Shown: positions 18,884 through 29,254, numbered from the stretch's first letter. The stretch is 64,000 nucleotides of DNA from XYD12-FULL-36-8 sp964613805 (GCA_964613805.1 CAZTJF010000021.1:1-64000), one strand, 5' to 3'. Notes: a model not told the origin generated them from the letters alone. Made by a program: numbers and translations.

Positions 18884-19598
18884 TTTTTCGGGCTGTGATT
18901 TTGCTTCTGGCGAAATCATGCTTCTTGATAAGCCGCTAAAGTGGACATCATTTGACGTGGTTAACAAAATTCGAATTGCTGTTGGTGTTAAAAAAGTTGG
19001 TCACGCAGGAACGCTTGACCCAATGGCAACAGGTTTGTTAATAATCTGTACAGGAAAGAAAACAAAAGAGATTTCATCATTCCAAGATTTTGAGAAAAAA
19101 TATACGGGGTCTATACTTCTCGGCAAAAAGTCAAAGTCAATGGATTTTGAAACCGAGTTGGTGGGAAATGGTGACATCTCTTCAATTACTGACGAGGACA
19201 TTTATAAAGTTCGGGAGAAGTTTGTCGGCACTATTTCACAGGTTCCGCCAATGTTTTCAGCAGTTAAGTTTAAGGGAAAATCTCTTTACAACATTGCAAG
19301 AAAAGGAAAAACAATCGAACTTAAACCGAGAGAGGTTACTGTTTCTAAATTTGAAATACTTGATATTGACCGACCACACATTAAGTTCGAAATAATTTGT
19401 TCAAAAGGAACATATATCCGTTCAATCGCAAACGATTTTGGTGAAGCACTTGGCATCGGCGGAGTTCTAAGCTCACTTCGCAGAACGGGAATTGGTGAGT
19501 ATTCGGTAAATGACGCATTAACCATTGATGAATTTATGTTTCTTGCCCGCGAGTGGAAACTTGGCAAAGAGAAAAAACTTTCTGGGTGTGTTCAATAA
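18852..19598 (+). CDS. truB: tRNA pseudouridine(55) synthase TruB
   Basis: Up to 248 residues. The protein isomerises U55 in the T-loop of tRNAs. The catalytic Asp55 lies in HAGTLDPMATGLL, preceded by LLDKPLKWTSFDVVNKIR. Further TruB blocks are PPMFSAVKFKGKSLYNIARKG and CSKGTYIRSIANDFGEALG. The start is uncertain among ATGs at 18852, 18858 and 18861, all inside the rbfA tail. The ATG at 18918 would remove SGEIM, which usually belongs to the domain. The short C-terminus lacks a PUA domain, as in many type 2 TruB proteins. Confidence 0.93.
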   Translation: MRMMIKRGTNSFSGCDFASGEIMLLDKPLKWTSFDVVNKIRIAVGVKKVGHAGTLDPMATGLLIICTGKKTKEISSFQDFEKKYTGSILLGKKSKSMDFETELVGNGDISSITDEDIYKVREKFVGTISQVPPMFSAVKFKGKSLYNIARKGKTIELKPREVTVSKFEILDIDRPHIKFEIICSKGTYIRSIANDFGEALGIGGVLSSLRRTGIGEYSVNDALTIDEFMFLAREWKLGKEKKLSGCVQ

Positions 19599-19617
19599 TT
19601 TATTGGATTAACAGCAA

Positions 19618-20580
19618 ATGCAGGTTTATAAGCAATTAAGTGAAATAGAACATGACCCGAAAACGGTATTAACAATTGGCACGTTTGATGGAATTCATCT
19701 TGGACATCAGGAGATATTAAATAAGCTTTTTGAAAGAAGCAGGTATCACAATGCTCGAAATTTTCTGATTACTTTTAATCCTCATCCAAGGAAAGTAATT
19801 TCTAAATCGAGCGAAATTAAAATACTGAATACACCCGAAGAAAAGATTTCCACTTTAGAAAAATTGGGTTTGGGGAATTTGTTCATTATTAATTTCACGA
19901 AGGAATTTTCGCAGCAATCTCCGATAGAGTTTATTAAAAATTATCTGGTTGATAAAATAGGATTAAAAGAGATCGTTGTTGGGTATGATCATAAATTTGG
20001 CAAAGGACGAGAAGGAACTTACGAAACCTTGAGAACGATAAGCAAAGAGTTGAAATTCGGCATTACTATGGTAGATGAACTTAAAATTAAGGGCGGAACT
20101 GTAAACAGCACTAACTTAAGGCATGCGATTAGTTCGGGAGAGATAAGACAAGCCAACTCATATTTGGGCAGGCATTATTCCTTTAGCGGCACAGTCATTT
20201 CCGGAGATAAGAGAGGAAAACTTCTTGGCTATCCGACTGCGAACATTAATCTTGATGATAATGATAAACTTCTCCCTGGACTTGGAATTTATGCTGCAAT
20301 CGTACTGATTGATAACGAAGAATACAAGAGTCTGCTTAGTGTTGGTAAGCGACCGACATTTTATAAAAACGGTGAAGTTATTCCCGAAGTTTATATTTAC
20401 AACTTTGATAAGAATATTTACGGGAAACAGATCACGGTTAATGTTATAGAAAAAATAAGGAGCGAAGAAAAGTTTTCGTCGCCCGAAGAATTAATAAGTC
20501 AAATGAATAAGGACAGCGAGGCGGGAATAAAAATCTTTAACGAGATGTCCAGCTTCAAAACTGATTCGGCAAATAATTAA
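19618..20580 (+). CDS. ribF: bifunctional riboflavin kinase / FAD synthetase
   Basis: 320 residues. The N-terminal adenylyltransferase domain has TIGTFDGIHLGHQEIL (about 20-35), TFNPHPRKV and VGYDHKFGKGREG. The C-terminal riboflavin kinase domain (about 185-310) has GDKRGKLLGYPTANI and PEVYIYNFDKNIYG. It converts riboflavin to FMN and FAD. The truB-ribF-rpsO-pnp order is a common bacterial arrangement. The ATG at 19618 lies 20 bases after the truB stop without an obvious Shine-Dalgarno. Confidence 0.94.
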   Translation: MQVYKQLSEIEHDPKTVLTIGTFDGIHLGHQEILNKLFERSRYHNARNFLITFNPHPRKVISKSSEIKILNTPEEKISTLEKLGLGNLFIINFTKEFSQQSPIEFIKNYLVDKIGLKEIVVGYDHKFGKGREGTYETLRTISKELKFGITMVDELKIKGGTVNSTNLRHAISSGEIRQANSYLGRHYSFSGTVISGDKRGKLLGYPTANINLDDNDKLLPGLGIYAAIVLIDNEEYKSLLSVGKRPTFYKNGEVIPEVYIYNFDKNIYGKQITVNVIEKIRSEEKFSSPEELISQMNKDSEAGIKIFNEMSSFKTDSANN

Positions 20581-20653
20581 AACAGAATATAAATAAATTA
20601 ACCCCGGTTGATTCTGGGATTACATTGTAAAACAAAAAATAGAAAGGTCAAAA

Positions 20654-20917
20654 ATGACTAAAGAGGAAAAGCTCGAAATCGTAAAGAAATACGGAGCAAA
20701 CGAAAAAGATTCCGGTAAAGCTGAAGTGCAAGTTGCACTTTTAACAAAACGGATTAACGATCTAACCGATCATTTTAATACTCACAAAAAGGATCACCAC
20801 TCAAGACGTGGATTGATGATGATGGTTGGTAAAAGAAGAAAACTATTAGATTATCTAATGGATAAAGATATCGCAAGATATAGAACAATTATTAAAGAGT
20901 TAAACATAAGAAAGTAA
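20654..20917 (+). CDS. rpsO: 30S ribosomal protein S15
   Basis: 87 residues, close to the family's usual 88-89. Diagnostic blocks are GKAEVQVALLTKRINDLTDHF and HHSRRGLMMMVGKRRKLLDYL. It binds the central domain of 16S rRNA. AAAGG lies 6 bases before the ATG. pnp follows 12 bases later, the classical rpsO-pnp pair. Confidence 0.96.
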   Translation: MTKEEKLEIVKKYGANEKDSGKAEVQVALLTKRINDLTDHFNTHKKDHHSRRGLMMMVGKRRKLLDYLMDKDIARYRTIIKELNIRK

Positions 20918-20929
20918 AGGTTTATTATA

Positions 20930-23038
20930 ATGGTTACGAAACAAATTGAAATTGGCGGCAAATTATTCTCAATTGAAACAGGGAGATTTGCCAAGCAGGC
21001 GAACGGTTCAGTTATGGTGAAATATGGTGACACGATGGTTCTTGTTACTGCAGTGGCTTCACCGGAAGCCAAACCAGATCAGGATTTTTTCCCTTTGCAA
21101 GTTGAATATCGCGAAAAAACTTCTGCCGCAGGAAAATTTCCTGGCGGATATATAAAAAGAGAAGGACGACCAACCGAAAAGGAAATTCTTAGTGCAAGAT
21201 TAATTGACCGCCCAATTCGTCCACTTTTCCCCGAAGATTTTAAAAACGAAACGCAGGTGATTGCTTTTGTTCTTTCTCATGATGGAGAAAATGACGCAGA
21301 TGTTCTTGCTGCTGTCGGAGCTTCTGCTGCTTTAACTATATCCGATATTCCCTTTCATGGACCAATGGGAGAAGTAAGAGTTGGAAGATTAAATGGTTCA
21401 TTTATTGTCAACCCAACCTTTCAGCAGCTTAAAGATTGCGATATTGATTTGACCGTGGGCGGAACCGAAGATTCTCTGATGATGGTTGAAGGAGAATCAA
21501 AACAAATAAGTGAGGGCGAACTTCTTGAGGCGCTAAAATTTGCTCATGAAGAAATTAAAAAAATTGTTCGGCTCCAGAACGAGTTGAAAAGTGAAGTTGG
21601 AAAACCTAAAATGGCAATTTCGCAAGTTGAAGTTGATGCATCATTAAAGAAAGATGTTTACGATCTTGCTTATGATAAGCTGAAACAAATTGTTCACTCC
21701 ATACTCGCTAAAGAAGAACGAAGCCAAAAGAACAATGAACTTTCAGAGTTAGTTAAAACCTCACTTGCTGAAAAATATCCAGAACAAGAAAAGGTGATAG
21801 GCGAAATACTTCACGATCTTGAAAAAGAACTTATGCGGGAGAGAATTCTTAAAGAAGGAATTCGGCTTGACGGAAGAAATACAAAACAAGTTCGCCCGAT
21901 AACAATTGAATTGGGAATTTTACCTCGAACTCATGGTTCTGCTTTATTTACGCGAGGTGAAACTCAAAGCTTAACCACTGTAACGCTTGGAACGAAAAAT
22001 GACGAACAGACAATTGATGGATTAATTGAAGAGTACACTAAAAAATTTATGCTTCATTACAATTTCCCTCCGTTTAGTGTAGGAGAAGTTGGCAGAATGA
22101 CCGGTGTAGGAAGACGTGAAATAGGACATGGACATTTAGCCGAAAGAGCTTTAAAGATGGTGGTTCCTGCAGAGGAACAATTTCCTTATACAATGAGAGT
22201 TATATCTGATATTTTAGAATCAAACGGAAGTTCATCCATGGCAACTGTTTGCGCGGGTTCTTTATCTCTAATGGATGGCGGCGTACCAATTAAAAAAGCC
22301 GTTGCTGGAATTGCAATGGGATTGGTAAAAGAAGGAGATCAGTACGCAATACTTTCCGATATTCTCGGTAATGAGGATCATCTTGGAGATATGGATTTTA
22401 AGGTTGCTGGAACTGATGAAGGAATTACTGCATTCCAAATGGATATTAAAATTCGCGGCATATCTTTTGAAATAATGGAGAAAGCATTACAGCAGGCAAA
22501 AGATGGCCGGCTGCACATTCTTAAAATAATGAACGAGGCAATTGCTCAGCCAAGAGAATCATTATCACAATATGCCCCTCGGCTTTTAACAATGAAAGTT
22601 GATACGGATCAAATTGGTTTGATAATTGGTCCTGGTGGGAAAACTATTCAAGGAATGCAAAGATTATTTGGTGTTGAAATCGCAATAGATGATGATGGTA
22701 CGGTTAATATAGCTTCTCCAAATAAAGAGAACGCAACGAAGTGCAAGGAGTATATCAAGAAAATGACAGCAACTCCTGAAGTTGGTGAGATTTATGACGG
22801 TATCATTACTAAGATTATGGATTTCGGTGCATTCGTTGAAATACTTCCCGGTAAAGAAGGTCTGCTTCATATCTCTCAGATAGATAACAAGCGAGTTAAT
22901 AAAGTAACCGATTATTTTAAAGAAGGCGACAAGGTTACGGTTAAACTTCTTAAAGTTGAAAACGGTAAATTTTCTCTCAGCAGAAAAGAGTTATTAAAAG
23001 AAAACAGCAGTTCAAACAAAACGGAAGCAAGTTCATAA
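20930..23038 (+). CDS. pnp: polyribonucleotide nucleotidyltransferase (PNPase)
   Basis: 702 residues, full length. It has two RNase PH cores (about 10-140 and 315-450, the second with RTHGSALFTRGETQ), a helical linker, a KH domain (about 555-615, IGLIIGPGGKTIQGM) and an S1 domain (about 620-690, GAFVEILPGKEGLLHIS). It degrades RNA 3' to 5' with phosphate and can add tails. It lies 12 bases after rpsO. A 208-base gap separates it from rng, so the operon may end here. Confidence 0.96.
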   Translation: MVTKQIEIGGKLFSIETGRFAKQANGSVMVKYGDTMVLVTAVASPEAKPDQDFFPLQVEYREKTSAAGKFPGGYIKREGRPTEKEILSARLIDRPIRPLFPEDFKNETQVIAFVLSHDGENDADVLAAVGASAALTISDIPFHGPMGEVRVGRLNGSFIVNPTFQQLKDCDIDLTVGGTEDSLMMVEGESKQISEGELLEALKFAHEEIKKIVRLQNELKSEVGKPKMAISQVEVDASLKKDVYDLAYDKLKQIVHSILAKEERSQKNNELSELVKTSLAEKYPEQEKVIGEILHDLEKELMRERILKEGIRLDGRNTKQVRPITIELGILPRTHGSALFTRGETQSLTTVTLGTKNDEQTIDGLIEEYTKKFMLHYNFPPFSVGEVGRMTGVGRREIGHGHLAERALKMVVPAEEQFPYTMRVISDILESNGSSSMATVCAGSLSLMDGGVPIKKAVAGIAMGLVKEGDQYAILSDILGNEDHLGDMDFKVAGTDEGITAFQMDIKIRGISFEIMEKALQQAKDGRLHILKIMNEAIAQPRESLSQYAPRLLTMKVDTDQIGLIIGPGGKTIQGMQRLFGVEIAIDDDGTVNIASPNKENATKCKEYIKKMTATPEVGEIYDGIITKIMDFGAFVEILPGKEGLLHISQIDNKRVNKVTDYFKEGDKVTVKLLKVENGKFSLSRKELLKENSSSNKTEASS

Positions 23039-23246
23039 CAATGAATTTCCGTATAGAAATTTTAACAAAAATTAATTTTAACACGTTCAGGCTTGGTTTA
23101 TAAAGAGTTAAATCTTCAAATGATATTTTACCTATTTGTTTTTTCAAATATCGAAGAAACAAAACATATTAATCCGAGCTTGGATCATTTACAAACAAAA
23201 TTTTATTTAATGAAATATCTTATTTCATTCAAAGAGTTTTTCCTTT

Positions 23247-24824
23247 ATGGTAAAAGAAATTGTAATAAATTCATCTGCAACACAAACACGCGTAGCAATA
23301 ACAGAAGATGGATCATTAGCCGACTTTTTTGTTGATTATCCTGAAAATCGCAGAACAGTCGGGGACATTTATTTAGGTAAAGTTGCGCGCGTACTTCCTG
23401 GTATTAAAGCCGCCTTTATAGATATTGGAATGAAGCACGATGCCTTCCTCCATTTTTCCGACATTGGCGAAACAACAAAACAGCTTCAAGACATGATCGG
23501 CGATGACGATTCTGATATTGATGAGGACGAGGAAGATGAAAGTTCTAAACGAAGCGATACTCAAAACAAGAATACTTCAGACAGTCCGCCAAGACCCTCA
23601 ATTCCTAAACTGCAAAAGGGACAGGAAATTCTGGTTCAAATAACTAAAGAGCCTGTAAACAACAAAGGTGTCAGAGTAAGCTCTTCCATTTCTCTGCCGG
23701 GAAGGTTTTGTGTTCTTCTTCCATTTGACGGCAAGGTTGGCATATCAAAAAAGATTTCCGATTTTAAAGAACGAAAACGATTGCGCCACATTGCTAGAAG
23801 TATTCTGCCAAAGAACTATGGACTTATCATTCGCACAGTTGCAAAAGATCAAGCCGAAGATGCACTGAAGGACGATCTTAATAATTTGCTAAAAACCTGG
23901 CGTGAAATTGAAACTACTGTTAAAACCGAAAAACCGCCTGCATTAATTTATCAGGATATGAACACCACCTCCAGCGTTATAAGAGATTTGTTCTCTTCTG
24001 ATATAACAAAAGTTTTTATTGATTCAAAAAAATTATACAAACAAATAAAAAATTATGTGCAGGTTGTTCAGCCCGGTTTGGTAGATAAAATAGAACTTTT
24101 CCCTTCAGGCACTTCAATTTTTGAATCGTTTAAAATTGAAGAACAAATCAAAACTTTGATGGGAAGAAAAATACCGCTGCCAAGCGGCGGGTATCTAATT
24201 TTAGAACACACCGAAGCAATGGTTGTTGTTGATGTCAACAGCGGAAGATATGCTAAGAGTAAAGAGCAGGAACTGAATTCACTTAAAACTGATCTTGAAG
24301 CATCGAGGGAAATTGCACGTCAGCTTAGATTAAGAGACATTGGCGGAATTATCGTCGTTGACTTTATTGACCTCGAAGAAGATAAAAACAAAAAGAAAAT
24401 TTTTGATGAGCTTAAAAAAGAATTCAGAAGAGACCGAGCAAAAGTCACCGTGCTTCCCATGTCTGATTTTGGATTGGTTCAGATAACCAGGCAGCGCGTT
24501 AGACAAAACATTATGCAAACCATGAAAGAAGTTTGCCCATACTGCCTCGGCTCAGGTTTGTTGACCAAGCATTCTCACATAGTTTATGATCTTGAAGATT
24601 GGATTAAAAAATTCAAAAAGACTTCACGCGAAAAACGGCTTGTACTTAGGTGTCACCCCTTATTTGCGGCAAGATTAAGGGAAGGAAAAGATGTTTCGAT
24701 TCTAAAGCTCCAATTAAAATATTTTATTAGAATTAGAATTGAAGAAGATAATAACATGCAGATCGGTCATTTGAAATTTATTTCTGCAAAAACCGGAAGC
24801 GAGCTTACTGAAATTTTCAATTGA
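23247..24824 (+). CDS. rng: ribonuclease G/E family endoribonuclease
   Basis: 525 residues. An N-terminal S1 domain (about 36-150) is interrupted by an acidic, low-complexity insert (about 87-118, DDDSDIDEDEEDESS). The RNase H-like and DNase I-like catalytic core follows, with metal-binding Asp329 (VVDVNSG) and Asp372 (VVDFIDLEE). The Zn-link cysteines are Cys430 and Cys433 (VCPYCLGSG). There is no degradosome-type C-terminal extension, so it resembles RNase G in form. It should cleave rRNA precursors and mRNA in AU-rich single strands. It sits just after pnp, so two RNA-decay enzymes are neighbours. Confidence 0.93.
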   Translation: MVKEIVINSSATQTRVAITEDGSLADFFVDYPENRRTVGDIYLGKVARVLPGIKAAFIDIGMKHDAFLHFSDIGETTKQLQDMIGDDDSDIDEDEEDESSKRSDTQNKNTSDSPPRPSIPKLQKGQEILVQITKEPVNNKGVRVSSSISLPGRFCVLLPFDGKVGISKKISDFKERKRLRHIARSILPKNYGLIIRTVAKDQAEDALKDDLNNLLKTWREIETTVKTEKPPALIYQDMNTTSSVIRDLFSSDITKVFIDSKKLYKQIKNYVQVVQPGLVDKIELFPSGTSIFESFKIEEQIKTLMGRKIPLPSGGYLILEHTEAMVVVDVNSGRYAKSKEQELNSLKTDLEASREIARQLRLRDIGGIIVVDFIDLEEDKNKKKIFDELKKEFRRDRAKVTVLPMSDFGLVQITRQRVRQNIMQTMKEVCPYCLGSGLLTKHSHIVYDLEDWIKKFKKTSREKRLVLRCHPLFAARLREGKDVSILKLQLKYFIRIRIEEDNNMQIGHLKFISAKTGSELTEIFN

Positions 24825-24860
24825 TAAACTTATTTTTAAATAATTAAACTTTTACGACAA

Positions 24861-25943
24861 ATGAAAAAAACTAAATTTCACAACCTTCACGAAAAAAACG
24901 GCGCTAAGATTGTCGAGTTCGCCGGATATCTTATGCCCATCCAATATTCATCTATAATTGCCGAACATAAAGCTGTTCGAAACTCTGTAGGAGTGTTTGA
25001 CGTATCGCACATGGGTGAAGTTTTTGTTTCCGGAGAAAATGCATTGGACTTCGTTCAAAACATTACCGTGAATGATGCCTCTGTTTTATTTCCAGGCAGA
25101 GTACAATATTCGGCAATGTGTTACCCTGATGGTGGAATTGTTGACGATCTTCTCGTTTACAGATTAGCTGAGGATAAATTTATGCTTGTCATAAATGCAT
25201 CAAATATCGAGAAAGACTTTAATTGGATGAAGGAGAATAATAAGTTCGGAGTTGAGTTAAAGAATCTCAGCGATGATTATTCTTTACTTGCTGTTCAAGG
25301 TCCAAGGTCAAAAGATGTTGTACAAAAAATCTGCGACAAAAATCTTGACCTTGAGTATTATCATTTTACGCAAGCCAAAATTGCTGGAATTGATATGCTG
25401 GTTTCGAGAACAGGCTATACCGGCGAATTGGGATACGAGCTTTATTTTACTGGAGATGAAAAAACCGCTGAACATGTTTGGAATTCTGTTTTCAATGCCG
25501 GTAAAGAATTCGATATTCAGCCGATCGGTTTAGCCGCAAGAGATTCGCTAAGATTAGAAATGGGCTTTTGCTTATATGGAAACGATATTGATCAAACAAC
25601 TAATCCTTTGGAAGCCGGACTTGGCTGGATAACAAAGCTCAAAAAACAAAACTTTATTGCAAAGGAAGTTCTGTTAAAAGTTAAGTCGGATGGTTTGAAA
25701 AGAAAATTAGTACCTTTGATAACAGAAGAGAAGTCGTTTCCGAGAAAAGGATATGAAATAACTCTACGCGGCAAAAAGGTTGGAATGCTTACAAGTGGAA
25801 CAGTAAGTCCTGTGCTTGATAAAGCAATTGCATTGGGTTATGTTGAAACTCAATACGCCGCTGAAAATACAGAATTAAATTTTTTAATTAGAGGAAAAGA
25901 AATTCCGGCAAAAGTTACCACGCTTCCTTTTGTTAAAAAATGA
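24861..25943 (+). CDS. gcvT: aminomethyltransferase, glycine cleavage T protein
   Basis: 360 residues, full length. It transfers the methylene group from aminomethyl-lipoyl H protein to tetrahydrofolate. Family blocks include EFAGYLMPIQYSS near the start, GVFDVSHMGEV (about 43-53), RTGYTGELGYELYF (about 182-195) and GLAARDSLRLEMGFCLYGND. The C-terminal barrel ends in TTLPFVKK. The other gcv genes are not in this window. It is co-directional with rng and comB with short gaps. Confidence 0.95.
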   Translation: MKKTKFHNLHEKNGAKIVEFAGYLMPIQYSSIIAEHKAVRNSVGVFDVSHMGEVFVSGENALDFVQNITVNDASVLFPGRVQYSAMCYPDGGIVDDLLVYRLAEDKFMLVINASNIEKDFNWMKENNKFGVELKNLSDDYSLLAVQGPRSKDVVQKICDKNLDLEYYHFTQAKIAGIDMLVSRTGYTGELGYELYFTGDEKTAEHVWNSVFNAGKEFDIQPIGLAARDSLRLEMGFCLYGNDIDQTTNPLEAGLGWITKLKKQNFIAKEVLLKVKSDGLKRKLVPLITEEKSFPRKGYEITLRGKKVGMLTSGTVSPVLDKAIALGYVETQYAAENTELNFLIRGKEIPAKVTTLPFVKK

Positions 25944-25986
25944 TTAACTCAAAATTGTCGAATGAAACATTTAAATTGCTGCTGAT

Positions 25987-26709
25987 ATGAAAATTAATGT
26001 TCTCTTTTCTTACATAAGCACCGAAGAACTGGCTTTTACAGGAAAAACCACAGTTGTAATTGATGTTCTCAGAGCATCAACGACAATAATACAAGCTTTG
26101 CAGAATGGTGCAAAAGAGGTTATTCCTGTTGCCTCGGTTGAATTTGCAGTTAAGGTTTCCGGCGGAATGTTTGGCGGGCAAACTCTTCTCGGCGGTGAGA
26201 GAAATACAAAAAAGCTGGAAGGATTTGCTTTGGGAAATTCTCCTCTCGAATACACTCCCGAAGTTGTTGGTGGAAAAACCATCATATTGTTTACAACTAA
26301 TGGTTCTAAAGCAATTGTCAAGGCAAAGTTTTCCGAAAATTTATTCATTGCCGCCTTTACAAATTTAATTGCTGTGGCAAATCATCTTTTAAAACTCAAC
26401 AAAGATTTTGAGATTTTATGTTCGGGCAGAGGAAATAATTTTTCAATGGAAGATGTAATTTGTGCCGGTAAGATTATTTCTGAAATTCAAAAAATAAATA
26501 ACGGTGTTGAGCTTACAGATTCTGCAAAAGCAAGTGTCGCCTTAAGCAAATCATCTGGAAAAAATATTCTGACAATGCTGAAACAATCCGAGCATGGCAA
26601 AATTTTAATTGATAATGATTTTATCGAAGATATAAAATTCTGCAGCCGGATTGGCACCTCTGAAACAATACCATATTTAAGTTCCGGCGTATTGAAAGCA
26701 CTTCAATAA
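25987..26709 (+). CDS. comB: 2-phosphosulfolactate phosphatase family protein (ComB)
   Basis: 240 residues with the ComB signature VVIDVLRASTTIIQAL (about 22-37), LLGGERNTKKLEGF and ILFTTNGSKAI. Characterised members remove phosphate from 2-phosphosulfolactate in coenzyme M synthesis. Bacteria carry the family widely without making coenzyme M, so the physiological substrate here is unknown. It lies 43 bases after gcvT and 38 bases before ftsK. Confidence 0.85.
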   Translation: MKINVLFSYISTEELAFTGKTTVVIDVLRASTTIIQALQNGAKEVIPVASVEFAVKVSGGMFGGQTLLGGERNTKKLEGFALGNSPLEYTPEVVGGKTIILFTTNGSKAIVKAKFSENLFIAAFTNLIAVANHLLKLNKDFEILCSGRGNNFSMEDVICAGKIISEIQKINNGVELTDSAKASVALSKSSGKNILTMLKQSEHGKILIDNDFIEDIKFCSRIGTSETIPYLSSGVLKALQ

Positions 26710-26747
26710 TATTAAATTGAAACAGCCCAAATATATTTTTATTTTAA

Positions 26748-29186
26748 ATGGCCATTAAAAGAAAAACAAGACCCCAGCCGAATAGACAAGAAGACGACGG
26801 TCTTTTCACACTTACCAACGAGAAGAAGAAAAAAATTCTTGGTTTGCTGCTAATTGTCTTTTCGGTTCTTCTTTTTTTGAGCATAATATCTTATTCAAGA
26901 AATGACGAAAACTGGTTAGACACATTTTTCTCTGATCTTGTTAACGGTAAAAGCAAAGAGGTCTCAAATTGGCTGGGCATTATTGGCGCACATTTCTCAA
27001 ACTTTCTTGTTAATCGAACTCTTGGTTATTTCTCTGTTGCATTCCCAATAGTTATATTTTTATGGGGAATTGCTTTTTTCAAGAAAATAAAATTCCGAAC
27101 AATCATTTATATAACTAATTTCATTTTACTTGCCGCAATTATTCTCGCAAGTTTGTTTGGAATTCTAAAAAGTATTTTTGGCGAATCACCTTTGTTTGCA
27201 CATCTATCGGGTAACGTCGGAGATTATTTTGGTGAGGTTCTTAAACGATTATTCGGTGGAATTGGCGGCGTAATCTTTCTCATCACTTCATTTTTGCTTT
27301 TGCTAATCATCGCCTTTAATGTAAAAATTGAGGGCTTAGTTTCATTTCTAAAAAGTTTCTTCACAAGAACCGCCTCCGAAGAAAAAACTAATGATAAAGA
27401 ATCTAAGTCTGCCGCAGATACAAATCTTGAGAAGATAAAAGATTTAAGGCCAGCGAAAAAGAAAAGAAGAATAATTCCTCAGGAAGAAGCAGAAGCTAAA
27501 GAGGAAGAAGAGTTGGAAGATGAAGAAACAAAAATTCGAATCATACGGAAAGATGAGGAGGAAGCCCCCCTTCCAATTGAAACAAATGAAATTCTAAAAG
27601 ATGAAATAAAGAAGGTGGATTTAGAAAAAACAGGAGACATCCTTCCGAGAGAAGCGCATGTTAAACCCGAACAGAACTTGCCGAACCAGTGGGAAGAAAT
27701 TATCACCTTTAAAAAACCGGGACTTGAACTTCTTGATCCGGTAGTTGATGAAGATTATAAAGTTGCTGAAGAAGAGCTAAAAAGAAATGCTGAACAGTTA
27801 AAAGAAAAACTAAAGCTCTTTGATATTTCTATTCAAGATATTTCTGTTACTCCCGGTCCAGTTGTTACACTTTACGAAATTGTACCGGAGCCGGGCGTTA
27901 AGATTAGCAGAATTGTCGGATTAGAAAATGATATTGCTTTAGCTCTCGCTGCAAAAGGAATTAGAATTATTGCTCCAATTCCCGGCAAAAGCGCAATCGG
28001 TGTGGAGATTCCAAACGCCGAAGCATCTGTTGTAAATGCAAGATCGGTAGTTGGAAAAGTGCTCGATTCTAAATTTGAATTGCCAATGGCATTTGGTAAA
28101 ACAATCAGCGGTGACGTTTATGTTACGGATTTATCAAAGATGCCGCATCTTCTAATTGCGGGTTCAACCGGTTCAGGTAAAAGTGTGGGAATTAACATGA
28201 TTGTTGCGAGCTTGCTTTATGCCAAGCATCCTTCCGATGTTAAACTCATAATGATTGATCCTAAAAAGATAGAGCTATCTTTTTACAACAAGCTGCGTAA
28301 ACATTATCTTGCCGTTTCACCCGATCTTGAAGAAGAAATTATAACAACCCCGCAGAATGCGGTTCTTCTCCTGAAATCAGTTGAATATGAAATGGAAAAA
28401 AGATACGATAAACTTGCAAAAGCAGGCGTTAGAAACATCGTTGATTACAACGTCAAAGTTGCTGATGTTGACAAGAGACCAAAGGATACAGATGAAATTA
28501 AGCATCATCATTTACCATACCTAATTGTTATAGTTGATGAGCTTGCAGATTTGATGATCACAGCTGGAAGAGAAGTTGAAGAACCAATTACAAGATTAGC
28601 ACAGCTTGCACGAGCAGTGGGTATTCATCTTGTTCTTGCAACACAACGACCATCTGTGAATGTTATTACTGGAGTTATTAAGGCAAATTTTAGCTCACGC
28701 ATAGCGTATCAGGTTGCAACAAAAATTGATTCCCGCACTATTCTCGATATGAATGGTGCAGAACAGCTATTAGGAAAAGGCGACATGCTTTTTCTTCCCA
28801 CAGGTTCGCCTAAACCTATCCGTATTCAAAATGCATTTATTTCTACAGACGAAGTTGAAAAACTGACCGGCTACATAGAATCTCAGCCGGGTTATTCAAG
28901 ACCATATTTTCTTCCATCTCTTTATGAAAAGAAGAAAGAGTCGGCAGGTAAATTTTTATCCGATTTAGATCCAATGTTTGAAGAAGCTGCCCGTGTTATT
29001 GTTCGTCATCAGCAGGGTTCAGTTTCTCTTCTTCAAAGAAGATTAAAACTGGGATATTCAAGAGCAGCAAGAATTGTTGACCAGCTTGAAGAAGCCGGGA
29101 TAGTCGGACCAAATGATGGAAGTAAAGCTCGATCGGTAATTGTTGAGAATGAAGAACAGCTTGAAACCATTCTCCGCAGTCTATAA
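26748..29186 (+). CDS. ftsK: DNA translocase FtsK/SpoIIIE
   Basis: 812 residues. Four hydrophobic segments at about 29-195 form the membrane domain. A charged Lys/Glu linker (about 215-325) leads to the alpha/beta motor (about 330-740) with Walker A GSTGSGKS (472-479) and Walker B LIVIVDELADLM. A C-terminal winged-helix gamma domain (about 745-812, VSLLQRRLKLGYSRAARI) reads orientation sequences. It pumps DNA at the division septum and aids dimer resolution. No KOPS-like motif can be assigned from this window alone. Confidence 0.95.
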   Translation: MAIKRKTRPQPNRQEDDGLFTLTNEKKKKILGLLLIVFSVLLFLSIISYSRNDENWLDTFFSDLVNGKSKEVSNWLGIIGAHFSNFLVNRTLGYFSVAFPIVIFLWGIAFFKKIKFRTIIYITNFILLAAIILASLFGILKSIFGESPLFAHLSGNVGDYFGEVLKRLFGGIGGVIFLITSFLLLLIIAFNVKIEGLVSFLKSFFTRTASEEKTNDKESKSAADTNLEKIKDLRPAKKKRRIIPQEEAEAKEEEELEDEETKIRIIRKDEEEAPLPIETNEILKDEIKKVDLEKTGDILPREAHVKPEQNLPNQWEEIITFKKPGLELLDPVVDEDYKVAEEELKRNAEQLKEKLKLFDISIQDISVTPGPVVTLYEIVPEPGVKISRIVGLENDIALALAAKGIRIIAPIPGKSAIGVEIPNAEASVVNARSVVGKVLDSKFELPMAFGKTISGDVYVTDLSKMPHLLIAGSTGSGKSVGINMIVASLLYAKHPSDVKLIMIDPKKIELSFYNKLRKHYLAVSPDLEEEIITTPQNAVLLLKSVEYEMEKRYDKLAKAGVRNIVDYNVKVADVDKRPKDTDEIKHHHLPYLIVIVDELADLMITAGREVEEPITRLAQLARAVGIHLVLATQRPSVNVITGVIKANFSSRIAYQVATKIDSRTILDMNGAEQLLGKGDMLFLPTGSPKPIRIQNAFISTDEVEKLTGYIESQPGYSRPYFLPSLYEKKKESAGKFLSDLDPMFEEAARVIVRHQQGSVSLLQRRLKLGYSRAARIVDQLEEAGIVGPNDGSKARSVIVENEEQLETILRSL

Positions 29187-29254
29187 TATTTTGTTTAGCT
29201 CTATTCCATTTTAACCAAATCCTTTTATTTTTAGATATAAAATTTTAAATCTTG

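Noticed and set aside
23093..23335. 80-codon open frame overlapping the start of rng
   Set aside because: It overlaps a firm gene in another frame, has no Shine-Dalgarno and no recognisable product.
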